The position numbers were made by a program, and so were the translations under genes. Shown here one piece after another: positions 7,867 through 15,958 of a DNA stretch of 32,256 nt. Source of the DNA: UBA6115 sp964534515 (GTDB taxonomy: Bacteria > Bacillota > Clostridia > Christensenellales > Aristaeellaceae). The DNA lies in NCBI GenBank assembly GCA_964534515.1, contig CAZHPW010000012.1, positions 1-32,256 of the forward strand, written 5' to 3'. Every line of letters begins with the position of its first letter. Positions within the stretch are counted from its first letter, which is position 1. The notes beneath the pieces are model-generated. The model was not told where the DNA came from and ran no database searches. It saw only the letters and a list, made by a program, of their open reading frames with translations.

Positions 7867-9021
7867 TTAGCTGACAAAGCCGCCTTCCCGCAGGATGTCA
7901 AGCGCCTGTGTCAGTTTTTGGTCAGACACCATCACCACAGGGCCGGTGCAGCCCATGCCGCTTTGGGCGTAGACCCCCTTTTGCCACAGCAGGCGGACGG
8001 CGTCCTCCAGCTCCATGACCTCCACCCCCGCGATGTCCTGGGTAACCGCTTCCTGGGGCGGGATAGCGACCTCCTCTTTGGCAGGCTCGGACTTCCTGGC
8101 GGAGGCCGCGCTAAGCAACTCCTTTAAGCCGGCCTGATGGGCTTTGGCGTACTCCTGCTCGGCGATTTGCCGCCAGGGATTTTGGGCCAATTCATCCGCG
8201 TAGACCAGGGCATTGGCCACAACGCTGGCGCCGCTGGCCCGGGACACGATGAACACCAGGCGCTCATAGCCCTCCCCGATGCCGGGACCATAGCCATAGC
8301 CACTTGTCTCATAATTGCCGCCGCTGTTAAAGGCGGAGAGCATTTTGATGACCACATTGCCGGTCAGGCTGTCCATCACCGCGACATCGCAGCTGCCCAT
8401 GAGCAAGTCATTGCCCCTTAGGACGCAGCCGCCGCCCGCGCGGGCCGATTCCGCGAAAGTAATGGGGTAGCCTTGCTCGTTTAATTTTTTCAGGATGCCT
8501 TCTGTTTGCCTGGCGCCGTCGATGTTTAAGATGCCCACCGTGGGCGTTTTGACGCCGCAGACCTTGGCGGTGATGATGCCGCAAATGGCGCTGCGCACCA
8601 TGGCTTCCACCCTGTCTGTCGCCGCCGTACCCGTGGTGGTGGCCAGAAAGACCTCTCTGCCGCTGGCAGGCGCGATGGCGCGGCCCACTGTGGCGACACC
8701 AATTGGGAAGGGATAGTGCATGGTGACAGCGCCCTCACAGGCGCCGTCCTGCAGCAACTGCTCCATGACCTGATGGGCCTGGGCCTCATCCCGGGCTTCG
8801 TGGCAAACCAAATCCGGGTGGGTGAGGCTGCCGATGTAATGGACATTGACGCCCCGCTTTTTGGCCGCCAGCGCCGCCATGAGGGCGTTTTCCTCGCCGT
8901 GCTCGCCGCCGGGCGCTGTCAGCGCGATGCCCGGGCGCTGTTTGAGCTGCCCGGTTTCCAGCGCTTGGGCCATCTCAAGAAAGGTTTCCTTGATGAATGC
9001 CTGTGTGCTTTGATTTGACAT
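7867..9021 (-). CDS. grdD: Glycine reductase component C, GrdD subunit
   Basis: Part of protein C of glycine reductase, which receives the Se-carboxymethyl group bound to GrdA and releases acetyl phosphate. The 384-residue protein ends in the conserved YAQSGMGCTGPVVM, where C358 corresponds to the active-site thiol near position 359 known from the Eubacterium acidaminophilum enzyme. C95 (DGACEGAV) is another candidate conserved cysteine. The middle part (MHYPFPIGVATVGRAIAP, IDGARQTEGILKKLN, GYGPGIGEGYERLVFIVSRASG) resembles the phosphate acyltransferase/PlsX fold expected for GrdD. I chose the ATG at 9021 because of its GTGAGGAGG site; 31 further codons upstream would run into grdC. It is the last gene of the operon, 10 bases after grdC. 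Confidence 0.96.
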   Translation of the reverse strand: MSNQSTQAFIKETFLEMAQALETGQLKQRPGIALTAPGGEHGEENALMAALAAKKRGVNVHYIGSLTHPDLVCHEARDEAQAHQVMEQLLQDGACEGAVTMHYPFPIGVATVGRAIAPASGREVFLATTTGTAATDRVEAMVRSAICGIITAKVCGVKTPTVGILNIDGARQTEGILKKLNEQGYPITFAESARAGGGCVLRGNDLLMGSCDVAVMDSLTGNVVIKMLSAFNSGGNYETSGYGYGPGIGEGYERLVFIVSRASGASVVANALVYADELAQNPWRQIAEQEYAKAHQAGLKELLSAASARKSEPAKEEVAIPPQEAVTQDIAGVEVMELEDAVRLLWQKGVYAQSGMGCTGPVVMVSDQKLTQALDILREGGFVS

Positions 9022-9031
9022 GGGCACCTCC

Positions 9032-10564
9032 TCACACGTCCAGGGACTGGGCAAAAGCGCGCATGGCCTGGGCAATCAGGGCGCGCACCTCTTCTTTGCC
9101 GGCGGCTAAGGGCGCTTCTGTCACGCCTTCGTTTTGCCTGAGCACAAAGGAAATGCCGTCAAACTGATTTGTGAGGCGGCCCAGGAAGAGGCTGCCCTTG
9201 CCGATAATCATCGCCTTTTTGATGCGGCCGTCCAGCAGGTCCTGGCGGGCAAAGCCCAGGTAGGGCGCGCCGGAGGGAATATGGCCCTGGGTGGGCGCCC
9301 AGCCCACCATGCCGTGATCGGCGATGAAATCATTCAAGCCTTCACGGGGTAATTCGCCGCTTTTGACCGCCAGGGCGCCAATCATCTTGAAGTTGGCCTG
9401 GGGCACATCCCCAGCACCCGCGGGCTTGGTGATGTCGGGGTTTTGCAGTTCGGCCGCGTACTTGTCAATGTCCAGCACCTTCAGCCCCGCCCTCTCAAGC
9501 GGGCTCAAAACTAGGGAGGTGATGACCGCCTGGGGCGACGCGCCGGTGCCCACGGTGTGCCGGCCGATGATGTCCAAATCAATCTCCGGATTGACGCCGT
9601 CATTGGCGCTGATGAGAACGCCAAAGCCGCCCATCACATCTTCCAGTACCTGCATACCTTTTTTGACATGGTCCTTGCCGTTCATGCCCAGTTTGGCGGT
9701 GGAGCCGCCCGCGACAACCACCACGTTTTTAAACGTGCCGGATTTGACCAGGGAGGCCGCGTTGACAAGGGCATGGGAGGAGGCGGCGCAAAAGCCGCGC
9801 ACGTCACAGCCCGTGGCGTTTGACAGGCCCGCGATTTCCGCGATGGCCTTGGCGAAATTGCCGCCGCCGCGCTGGTTCATATCTCCACAGGCTTCCTCGC
9901 TGCACTCAATCACATAATCAACCGCGCCAGGCTCTATGCCGCTGACCTTGATGAGGTGCAGCAGCGCCAGGACGGCGGAAGCCTTGCTGGCCATGTTTTC
10001 CATCATCACATGGGCGCTGAGGTTGGTATCCACATCGTGGGCACGCTTCATGTAGCCGACCAGCTCGCCCTGATGATACAGGCCCTCCGCCCCTTCCTCA
10101 TTGACGAAATGGCGGATTTGCTCCTGGTCCGTGCCCTCTTTGACCCTGTCCAAAATAAACGCGGTCATCAAGGGGTGCTTGGCCAATACCGGCTTGGTTT
10201 TGGCGACAAAATCGCGGTCCAGGTGCACCAGGTCAAACATGTCACAGGCCTGGAAGAGCAGCAGGAATTCATCCTGGGGCATGATTTCGCCGTATTTGCC
10301 CTCGCGTGTGGCGCCCATTACCGGCTTGTCCGTCCAGGGCTGCTCCATTTTGCCCAGGTCATCCGGGGTCAGGTTGCCGATGTAGGTCTGGTTGGGGGCA
10401 TACGCCACCACCTGCTCGTAGGTTCGCAGGCTGTCCGGCAGGTTTTTCAAGTATTCCGAACCGGGGTTGACCACTTTCTCAGTGGTTTGGGTGGTGCCGT
10501 TGTGCAGCACCATGTCCGGCGCGTGAACCAGCACATAGCTGGTCGCCTTCAGTACACTGTTCAT
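9032..10564 (-). CDS. grdC: Glycine reductase component C, GrdC subunit
   Basis: The larger (510 residue) subunit of protein C, thiolase/ketoacyl-synthase (FabH-like) in character, which handles the acetyl intermediate together with GrdD. Recognisable stretches are VIECSEEACGDMNQRGGGN, CDVRGFCAASSHALVNAASLVKSG and ANDGVNPEIDLDIIGRHTVG, all characteristic of GrdC. C in GFCAASSHAL occupies the thiolase-like acyl cysteine position. The start at 10564 has AAGGGAC nine bases upstream and gives the usual N-terminus (LKATSYVLVHAPDMVLHNGTT within 30 residues). It follows grdA after a 131-bp gap that holds a hairpin with a T-run, so some of the transcription probably ends before this gene. Confidence 0.96.
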   Translation of the reverse strand: MNSVLKATSYVLVHAPDMVLHNGTTQTTEKVVNPGSEYLKNLPDSLRTYEQVVAYAPNQTYIGNLTPDDLGKMEQPWTDKPVMGATREGKYGEIMPQDEFLLLFQACDMFDLVHLDRDFVAKTKPVLAKHPLMTAFILDRVKEGTDQEQIRHFVNEEGAEGLYHQGELVGYMKRAHDVDTNLSAHVMMENMASKASAVLALLHLIKVSGIEPGAVDYVIECSEEACGDMNQRGGGNFAKAIAEIAGLSNATGCDVRGFCAASSHALVNAASLVKSGTFKNVVVVAGGSTAKLGMNGKDHVKKGMQVLEDVMGGFGVLISANDGVNPEIDLDIIGRHTVGTGASPQAVITSLVLSPLERAGLKVLDIDKYAAELQNPDITKPAGAGDVPQANFKMIGALAVKSGELPREGLNDFIADHGMVGWAPTQGHIPSGAPYLGFARQDLLDGRIKKAMIIGKGSLFLGRLTNQFDGISFVLRQNEGVTEAPLAAGKEEVRALIAQAMRAFAQSLDV

Positions 10565-10634
10565 GGCGTTTTGTCCCTTTCTGTATACAAGATGAGCAAG
10601 TTTTGGCGCTATATGATGAGGGCCGGTTTCTTTG

Positions 10635-10671
10635 AAAAAGGCCAGAGCCGCTCTCATTTGCAGCCCTGGCC
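10635..10671 (-). terminator. Intrinsic terminator or attenuator between grdA and grdC
   Basis: On the minus strand GGCCAGGGC pairs with GCTCTGGCC (one G-U pair, loop of 14 bases) and is followed by TTTTT. It lies 25 bases after the grdA stop and inside the grd operon. No clear promoter was found between it and grdC, so it probably terminates only part of the transcripts. Confidence 0.7.
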
Positions 10672-10695
10672 AGGGGCAGATGCCCTGTTTCGCAA

Positions 10696-11166
10696 TCAGT
10701 ACTTGGAATATTGCTCGCGAATGGCTGTCATTTCACTGACGATGTCATCCACATCCAGCACCATTTCCATCATGCCGATTTGTTCGTCATAAACGGTGGG
10801 GTCAAGTTCGCCTTTGATGGCGTCCTCGCACACATGGTAAACGCTCAGTCCCAACTGGACTCCGGTCAATGGACCTGCGTAGGTCGGGTCACCCGCTGTG
10901 ACGGTTTCTGCCGCGATGCCCGCGGCTTCACCCTCTGCAGCGCCCAGGATAACAAGAATGTTCTCCGGGCCATGCTTTTCAGCCAGTTCCTTCACTCGCT
11001 TCTGGTTTTCCAGGTCCATCGCACCCGCGCTCGTTCAAACGAAGCACTCGGTGGATGAAAACAGGATTTCAGCCCCAGTTCCTTTCAGGCACTCGTCAAT
11101 GGCCGGGCCCGGAATGCCGTCCCGGTCGCCGATGACAATGACCTTCTTATTGTTCAGCAAGCTCAT
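10696..11166 (-). CDS. grdA: Glycine reductase selenoprotein A, GrdA (UGA at 11035-11037)
   Basis: The small selenoprotein of glycine, sarcosine and betaine reductases; its selenol carries the carboxymethyl group from protein B to protein C and is re-reduced by thioredoxin. The frame from the ATG at 11166 (AAAGGAGG six bases upstream) reads 156 residues with UGA as codon 44, giving the redox motif C-F-V-U44, the same position as in described GrdA proteins. The N-terminus MSLLNNKKVIVIGDRDGIPG and the later VILGAAEGEAAGIAAETVT are typical. If UGA is read as stop, the gene looks like two fragments, but no base change is needed to restore it. A candidate SECIS hairpin lies at 11011-11027. Its position downstream of trxA rather than between grdE and grdB is unusual. 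Confidence 0.97.
11011..11027 (-). promoter_or_regulatory. Candidate SECIS hairpin of grdA
   Basis: On the minus strand CGGGT pairs with ACCTG (one G-U pair) around the 7-base loop GCGATGG, at +8 to +24 after the UGA. Register and the leading G of the loop resemble the hairpins in selD and grdB. Confidence 0.45.
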
Positions 11167-11209
11167 GGGTTTCCTCCTTTCTTCCTTGATGAAAGCAAAC
11201 GCTGGATTT

Positions 11210-11230
11210 GCCCGGAGACAGGCTCCGGGC
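11210..11230 (-). other. Stable hairpin between trxA and grdA, no T-run
   Basis: GCCCGGAG and CTCCGGGC form a perfect 8-bp stem with a 5-base loop in the 72-bp gap before grdA. No T-run follows, so it is not a terminator; an RNA-stabilising or processing role at the 5' end of a grdA message is possible but inferred. Confidence 0.6.
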
Positions 11231-11238
11231 CGCGCGGC

Positions 11239-11556
11239 TTACAGGTGACGCTGAATCATGGCCTCGATGTTTTCGTGGGTGCAGTCTTCTTTGACCAGCT
11301 CCTCCACTTTTTCGCCATTTTTGTAGATGGCCATGACCGGCAGGCCCAGCACCTTCTGGCTGATGGCCAGACGGCGGGCTTTGGTGGTGTTCAGGCCGGC
11401 GAAAGTCATTTTCTCGCCGTATTTCTGGTACATTTCATGGACAAAGGGCTCCAGGGCCTTGCAGGGGACGCAGCCATCGGAGTAGAAGTCCACAAAAACG
11501 GTGCCGGGCGCCTGAAGCACCTGGGCTTCAAAGGTATCTTTGGTTAAATCAATCAT
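11239..11556 (-). CDS. trxA: Thioredoxin of the glycine reductase system
   Basis: A 105-residue thioredoxin that passes electrons from TrxB to oxidised GrdA. The redox motif is G-C29-V-P-C32 instead of the common WCGPC; GCVPC is the form found in thioredoxins encoded with glycine reductase genes in amino-acid-fermenting clostridia. The fold is otherwise standard (VDFYSDGC, then LGLPVMAIYKNGEKVEEL with the cis-proline loop). The start has AGGGAGG upstream. It lies between trxB and grdA within the operon, so supply of reductant is co-regulated with the reductase. Confidence 0.95.
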   Translation of the reverse strand: MIDLTKDTFEAQVLQAPGTVFVDFYSDGCVPCKALEPFVHEMYQKYGEKMTFAGLNTTKARRLAISQKVLGLPVMAIYKNGEKVEELVKEDCTHENIEAMIQRHL

Positions 11557-11595
11557 GTCGCGTTTCCTCCCTATTGCGAATTATACCATAGTCTG

Positions 11596-12558
11596 TCAGG
11601 GGTTGGGCTGGTTAACCAGGCAGCTGCCCTCAATGTAGGCGCCCGCCTCCATGGCGGCAATGGCGCCGTCAGCCGCGGCCGTAACCACCTGGCGCAGGCT
11701 TTTCTCGCGGATATCGCCGGCCGCAAACACCCCGGGGATGCCGGTGTGCATCATGGCGTCTGTCACGATATAGCCGTTGCGCAGGGGCAAAATGTCCTTG
11801 AACAGCTGGCTCTCCGGGATAAAGCCCACAAAGACGAACACACCGAAAGTGCCGTCATCCTCGTCCGCCTCAATACGGGTTTCCTCGCCTGTTTTGACGT
11901 TTTTGACCGTCATGGCGTCCAGGATGCCATCGCCATGAAGCTCAGTTACCACACTGTCCCACATGAAGTGGATTTTGGGGTTGCCCATGGCCTTTTCCTG
12001 GATGGATTTGACCGCGCGCAACTCATCGCGGCGGTGGATGATGGTGACCTTGCGCCCAAAGCGGGTGAGGTAGACCGCCTCTTCCACCGCGGTGTCGCCG
12101 CCGCCCACGACGAAGATTTCCATGTCTTCAAAGAAGTTGCCGTCGCAGGTCGCGCAATAGCTGACCCCTTTGCCGATGAGCTCCCTCTCTCCCGGGCAGC
12201 CGATGGGCCGGGGATGGGCGCCGGTGGCGATGATGACACTGCGGCCCAAGTACTCGCCTTTTTTGCCGATGAGGCGTTTGACCTCCCCCTCCAAATGCAC
12301 TTCGGTGATGACATCATAGACCTTTTCGGTGCCAAAGCGCTCCGCCTGGCTGGCCATGCGCGCAATCAGGGAAGGGCCGCTCTCATGCTCCAGGGAGCCG
12401 GGGTAGTTGTCAATTTCCGCGGTGATGACGATTTGCCCGCCGTCTTTTTCCTTTTCGATGACCAGGGTGGACAGGCGGGAGCGCCCGGCGTACAGGGCGG
12501 CGGACAAGCCCGCCGGCCCCGCGCCGATAATGAGTACATCGTAGATTATCTGGTTCAT
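11596..12558 (-). CDS. trxB: Thioredoxin reductase
   Basis: A 320-residue flavoprotein that reduces the operon's thioredoxin. The FAD motif GAGPAGLSAAL is at 12-22, the redox-active pair is C135-A-T-C138, and the pyridine-nucleotide motif GGGDTAVEEAVYL begins near 155. HRRDELRA resembles the HRR-type NADPH-binding signature of E. coli TrxB, so NADPH is the likely donor. The start MNQIIYD has AGAGG five bases upstream; an alternative ATG at 12579 overlaps the grdB stop as ATGA and would add seven residues. The gene follows grdB directly. Confidence 0.95.
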   Translation of the reverse strand: MNQIIYDVLIIGAGPAGLSAALYAGRSRLSTLVIEKEKDGGQIVITAEIDNYPGSLEHESGPSLIARMASQAERFGTEKVYDVITEVHLEGEVKRLIGKKGEYLGRSVIIATGAHPRPIGCPGERELIGKGVSYCATCDGNFFEDMEIFVVGGGDTAVEEAVYLTRFGRKVTIIHRRDELRAVKSIQEKAMGNPKIHFMWDSVVTELHGDGILDAMTVKNVKTGEETRIEADEDDGTFGVFVFVGFIPESQLFKDILPLRNGYIVTDAMMHTGIPGVFAAGDIREKSLRQVVTAAADGAIAAMEAGAYIEGSCLVNQPNP

Positions 12559-12575
12559 GAAGTCCTCTTTTGTTG

Positions 12576-13889
12576 TCATTCCACGTCAAACACAGTTTGG
12601 TCGGTGATGTCGGTGGAAAGCGCCTTTAAGGCGGTGAGCAGAATTTTACGCCGCAGGGACTTTTCCTCGCCCATGGTGAGTGAGGGATTGCCCAGGGGGT
12701 GGGGAATGGCGACGGCCGGAACAATCCGGTTGGCACCAACGGTCAGGGAAATGGGGGTGACTGTGCAGATGTGAACCACGGGAATGCCCGCGCGCTCAAT
12801 CTCTTTTACCATCGTTGCGCCGCAACGTGTGCAGGTGCCTCACGTGGAGGTCAGGATCACAGCCTGAACATTCTCCTGTATCAATTCTTTGGCGAAGTCC
12901 TCAGCATAGGCTTTGGAGCTCTTCACCGCCGTGCCGTTGCCCACGGTGGAATAGGTGTAGCGGAAGAGGGAGCCGATTTTGCCCTCCATCTCCAGTTCGC
13001 GCATCACATCCACCGGCAGGACGCGGTCAGCGTCCTGGTTGGCGTAGGAGGGGTCATAGCCGCCATGGGCGGTGGCCCATTTGCCCTCGGTTAAATCCAT
13101 CACGTCTTCCAGGTCATACCGGCCATAACGGGAGGCGTTTGAGGACTCAATCCTGTCGGGGTTGCCAAAGGGCACGATGCCGCCGGAAGTGACCAGGGCA
13201 ATCTTGGCGCGGTTGATGTTTTTCACCGCGGGCAGGGGCGCGACCCGGTCAAAATTGGGCATGGGGTATTCGGTCACAAACTCCTGGCCTTTGAGTTTGC
13301 GCACCAGCATTTCAACCGCGCGCTTGGAGCCCCTGTCTTTTTCAAAGAGGTTGACGCGGACGCCCCTGGGAAGGTAACCCTCCTCAGAAGACGCGCCGAC
13401 CGCCTCGCCGTTTAGCAGTTTTAACGCCAGGGGAACCAGTTTCTTGACAGCGTCACGCATGCCGGCGGCAGAATTGCGGGTGGAAATGATGTAGACATCC
13501 TGGGCGAACATGTCAGCGCCGGGGTTTTCCACATACATGCCGGTAATGGCTTTGATGCCCAGCTCTTCCTGGGCAGCCTTGGCCACCGTGCCGCAGGCCA
13601 CGCCGTAGCGGCCGGCGTTGAATGCCGGGCCGGCGATGAGCAGGTCAGCCCCCTGGGCTTTGACCATATCCAGGATTACGGGCAGGGCTTCCTTGGTGTG
13701 TTCGTTGAAGTAGGAGTCACCGCAAATGACGGTGCCCACGATTTCCGCGTTCTCCCCAAAGGCCGCTGCAAGGGCCAGGCCCGGGCCAACTGGCCCGTCC
13801 CGCCATTCCGGGGGAACATGCGCCATTTCCTCGCCGCCGATTTGCGCGAAGAATTGGTTGATGTAATGGACAATCCTATACTTTCTCAA
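12576..13889 (-). CDS. grdB: Glycine reductase protein B, selenoprotein GrdB (UGA at 12840-12842)
   Basis: Substrate-specific subunit of glycine reductase: its selenol attacks the Schiff base formed between glycine and the pyruvoyl group of GrdE and releases ammonia. The 437-residue frame reads through UGA at codon 350, giving VILTST-U350-GTCTRCGATMVKEIER, so the motif is UxxCxxC at the position known for GrdB. The start is TTG at 13889 with AGGAGG ten bases upstream, giving the usual MRKYRIVHYINQFFAQIGGEE N-terminus (21 residues in). Without recoding the last 87 residues would look like a separate small gene. The specificity could in principle be sarcosine or betaine, but the residues around the Sec and the glycine riboswitch argue for glycine. 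A hairpin follows the UGA at 12813-12827. Confidence 0.96.
12813..12827 (-). promoter_or_regulatory. Candidate SECIS hairpin of grdB
   Basis: On the minus strand CGTTGC and GCAACG form a perfect 6-bp stem around GGC, at +13 to +27 after the UGA. It is the strongest of the three hairpins found after UGA codons in this window. Confidence 0.6.
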
Positions 13890-13910
13890 TGGCTGTCTCC
13901 CTCCTTTTCA

Positions 13911-15191
13911 TTATCGGGCGCTGAGGTAGCCAAAGCCAACCTCGCTGGTGGCGCCGGTGATGGCTTGGATTTCCACCATGATGGTGCCGTCTTCCTTCTT
14001 GTTCTTGTCCCAGCCGCCGGCGATGATGCCCACATAGGCTTCCGTGCCGATGACCCTGTCCATGCGGGGCAAGGTCAGCACCTGGTTGGCGTTGCCGCCG
14101 GTGACCACGGCGTCCGCGGACACATGGGCGTCCGCCAGAGACTGGCTGGAGCCGTCCTGGCCGGCGTACTCATCCGTGAGCAGGACAATTTTGATGCCCT
14201 TGTCGCTGATTTTGCGGGAGTTCATCATCAGGTCGGTATCGGGGTTGCCAAAGCCTTCCTCAGACACGATGACCCCTTCCAGGCCCAGGAACTCGCACAG
14301 TTTGGCCGTCCAGTCAGAGGAGCGGGCCTTGTCCGCCAGGTAGACGTTCTCATTGGTGATAATCATGGAGCAGAAGTTAAAATCCTTGCCATGCCTGGCG
14401 TAAAGATCATGCACGATGGGGTTGTTCTGATGGACATAGGTGGGGTTTTTGTCGCAGGCTGACACGCAGTTGCCGGAGATAATGGCCCCGTCCATGACCT
14501 CAGTCGGGTAGAGGATGGTGGGCAGGATGCTCTTGGCGTCAACGCCGTAGACATAGGTGTCATGGAGCAGGCCCTGGCTTTGCAGCATCTGCACATAGCC
14601 CACACGGGGCAAGTCCTTGTACTTCTCAATCCCTTCCAGATAGGGCAGGGTCTCAAAGGTATCGATGGTTTCAGGCGTCAACTCACGAGCCAACTCGCCC
14701 AGGAAGGCGGCGGTCTTCAGCCCGGCCATGCGGACGGCGACCTCGTGCTCATGCGCGTTTAAGCCATCCCGGGGCCTTAAAATCAGCACCACGTTCTGGG
14801 TTTTGGAGAAGGGGGTGTACTGGGCGCCGGGGCCGGACATGTCAATGATGCCCTCCTGAAAGCCGACGATTTTGCCGGTGGTGACAACCGCCGCGCCTTT
14901 TAAGACATGGGTGCGGCCCTGGCCCACGGTTTTCACCCGGGACACCGTGCCCGGGAACAAACCGCCGGGGCCTTCAACCTTGACCCGGGGCTCCACCACG
15001 TCCTTGACCGGGGTGATACGTACGCTCTCCCCGGGGCGGGCCAGTTCCACTTCGACCGCGCTGATATGCTCATCCTTGAGCACCAGCGCTTTGATGTCTT
15101 CCGCGTTGACGTACAACACGCCATCCAAAACCTTGGATTGGTCAGCGAATTGCACATCATGGATGGGGATGTACCCTAATTCCAGTCTCAA
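13911..15191 (-). CDS. grdE: Glycine reductase protein B proprotein, GrdE (TTG start)
   Basis: Precursor of the 25- and 47-type subunits of protein B; it is cleaved between Asn and Cys and the new terminal residue becomes the pyruvoyl group that binds glycine. The cleavage site is visible in ISGN-C242-VSACDKNPTYVHQNNP. With the TTG start at 15191 (AGGAGGT seven bases upstream) the cysteine falls exactly at number 242, as reported for the Clostridium sticklandii protein, which supports this start over the longer open frame. The 426-residue length is normal. It lies 21 bases upstream of grdB and 92 bases after grdX. Confidence 0.96.
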   Translation of the reverse strand: MRLELGYIPIHDVQFADQSKVLDGVLYVNAEDIKALVLKDEHISAVEVELARPGESVRITPVKDVVEPRVKVEGPGGLFPGTVSRVKTVGQGRTHVLKGAAVVTTGKIVGFQEGIIDMSGPGAQYTPFSKTQNVVLILRPRDGLNAHEHEVAVRMAGLKTAAFLGELARELTPETIDTFETLPYLEGIEKYKDLPRVGYVQMLQSQGLLHDTYVYGVDAKSILPTILYPTEVMDGAIISGNCVSACDKNPTYVHQNNPIVHDLYARHGKDFNFCSMIITNENVYLADKARSSDWTAKLCEFLGLEGVIVSEEGFGNPDTDLMMNSRKISDKGIKIVLLTDEYAGQDGSSQSLADAHVSADAVVTGGNANQVLTLPRMDRVIGTEAYVGIIAGGWDKNKKEDGTIMVEIQAITGATSEVGFGYLSAR

Positions 15192-15283
15192 GCCGTGCAC
15201 CTCCTGTTTCATTGGTTCCAGTATGGGTTTAAACCTTGTTTGGTTTCCAGTTTTTGCGCGCAATCAACAGCGCGGGGTGACAT

Positions 15284-15664
15284 TTAGCCAAGCGCCCAGG
15301 AAGATGAGAGGGCGGACTGTAGCAAGGTCCAGTCGACCAGCTGAAAATCCGCGTCGATTTCGGGCGTGATGACCCTATCTCTGGGGGTAAATCGGTCAAA
15401 GGCCAGGATGGCCTCTTCCATCATTAAAAGGCTGTCCACATGTAGCGATTGATGTGGTTTTTCCTCCAGGCCGATGGATTTGTAAAGCGTTTCATTGGGC
15501 TTGACGGAACCGGAGAGCGGATGGGTTAAAAGGGCGTGGCCTTTGTGAACCATGTCCCTGGCCGTGACCAGCAGGTCACGGAAAGAAACCGGATGGAAAT
15601 CCACCCGATGCTGATGATCGTCTATTCTTGACTGTACCAATGGGTTGTTGGTCAGAATCAGCAT
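15284..15664 (-). CDS. grdX: GrdX family protein
   Basis: A 126-residue protein of the GrdX family, found at the head of glycine, sarcosine and betaine reductase operons and of unknown function. Visible traits are the MLILTNNPLV start, HPVSFRDLLVTARDMVHKGH, and LTHPLSGSVKPNETLYKSI, all typical for the family. No catalytic motif, signal peptide or membrane segment is evident. It is the first gene after the riboswitch, with AAGGAGG eight bases before the ATG, and is followed by grdE. Being next to the glycine sensor, it may have a role in assembly or regulation, but this is inference. Confidence 0.92.
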   Translation of the reverse strand: MLILTNNPLVQSRIDDHQHRVDFHPVSFRDLLVTARDMVHKGHALLTHPLSGSVKPNETLYKSIGLEEKPHQSLHVDSLLMMEEAILAFDRFTPRDRVITPEIDADFQLVDWTLLQSALSSSWALG

Positions 15665-15733
15665 CCCGCACCTCCTTGTCGGACTTTGGCACCCAAGCCG
15701 CGCAGCGGGCGCTATGCCGACGCGGGCTTGCCT

Positions 15734-15896
15734 TGCCTCTGTACCTAACCTGAAAGATTCTCGCTTGCGCGATTGCTTCTTCGGTGCGATGCTCTCCAGA
15801 GTGTTGTCCTGCCCCAGTCCTCTTGCCTGAGATCTTCACGGGCAATCGGCAATTGCCCGCTTATTCCTTCGGCTGCGTCGATACGCGCTCTCCTGA
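15734..15896 (-). promoter_or_regulatory. Tandem glycine riboswitch controlling the grd operon
   Basis: Two successive glycine aptamers are recognisable on the minus strand. Aptamer 1 (about 15800-15895) has GGAGAGCGC, GCCGAAGGA, a stem GGGCAAT/ATTGCCC and CTCAGGCAAGAGGAC. Aptamer 2 (about 15737-15797) has GGAGAGCATCGCACCGAAG, CAATCGCGCAAGCGAG and CTTTCAGG-TACAGAGGC. These are the conserved cores of the gcvT/glycine RNA family in tandem arrangement. Between the riboswitch and the grdX ribosome binding site lies a GC-rich hairpin (about 15694-15735, AAGCCCGCG against CGCGGCTT) without a T-run, so control may act at translation or by a non-standard terminator. In known cases glycine binding usually turns expression on, which would suit an operon that degrades glycine. 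Confidence 0.9.
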
Positions 15897-15929
15897 TGGC
15901 CATCAACCAACAAATATTGACTTGGTATC

Positions 15930-15958
15930 AGTATAGGGATTTGGGATGTGGTTTTCAA
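15930..15958 (-). promoter_or_regulatory. Sigma-A type promoter of the grd operon
   Basis: On the minus strand TTGAAA (15953-15958) and TATACT (15930-15935) are separated by exactly 17 bases, close to consensus. Transcription would start near 15923, about 27 bases before the first glycine aptamer. Confidence 0.85.

Noticed and set aside
10696..13889. grdA and grdB as pseudogenes with stop codons
   Set aside because: Both stops are UGA at the known selenocysteine positions (44 and 350), with hairpins following, and tRNA-Sec and SelB are encoded nearby.
15192..15283. Internal promoter between grdX and grdE
   Set aside because: Only a weak TTGATT-like element was found with no matching -10 box, so I did not list it.
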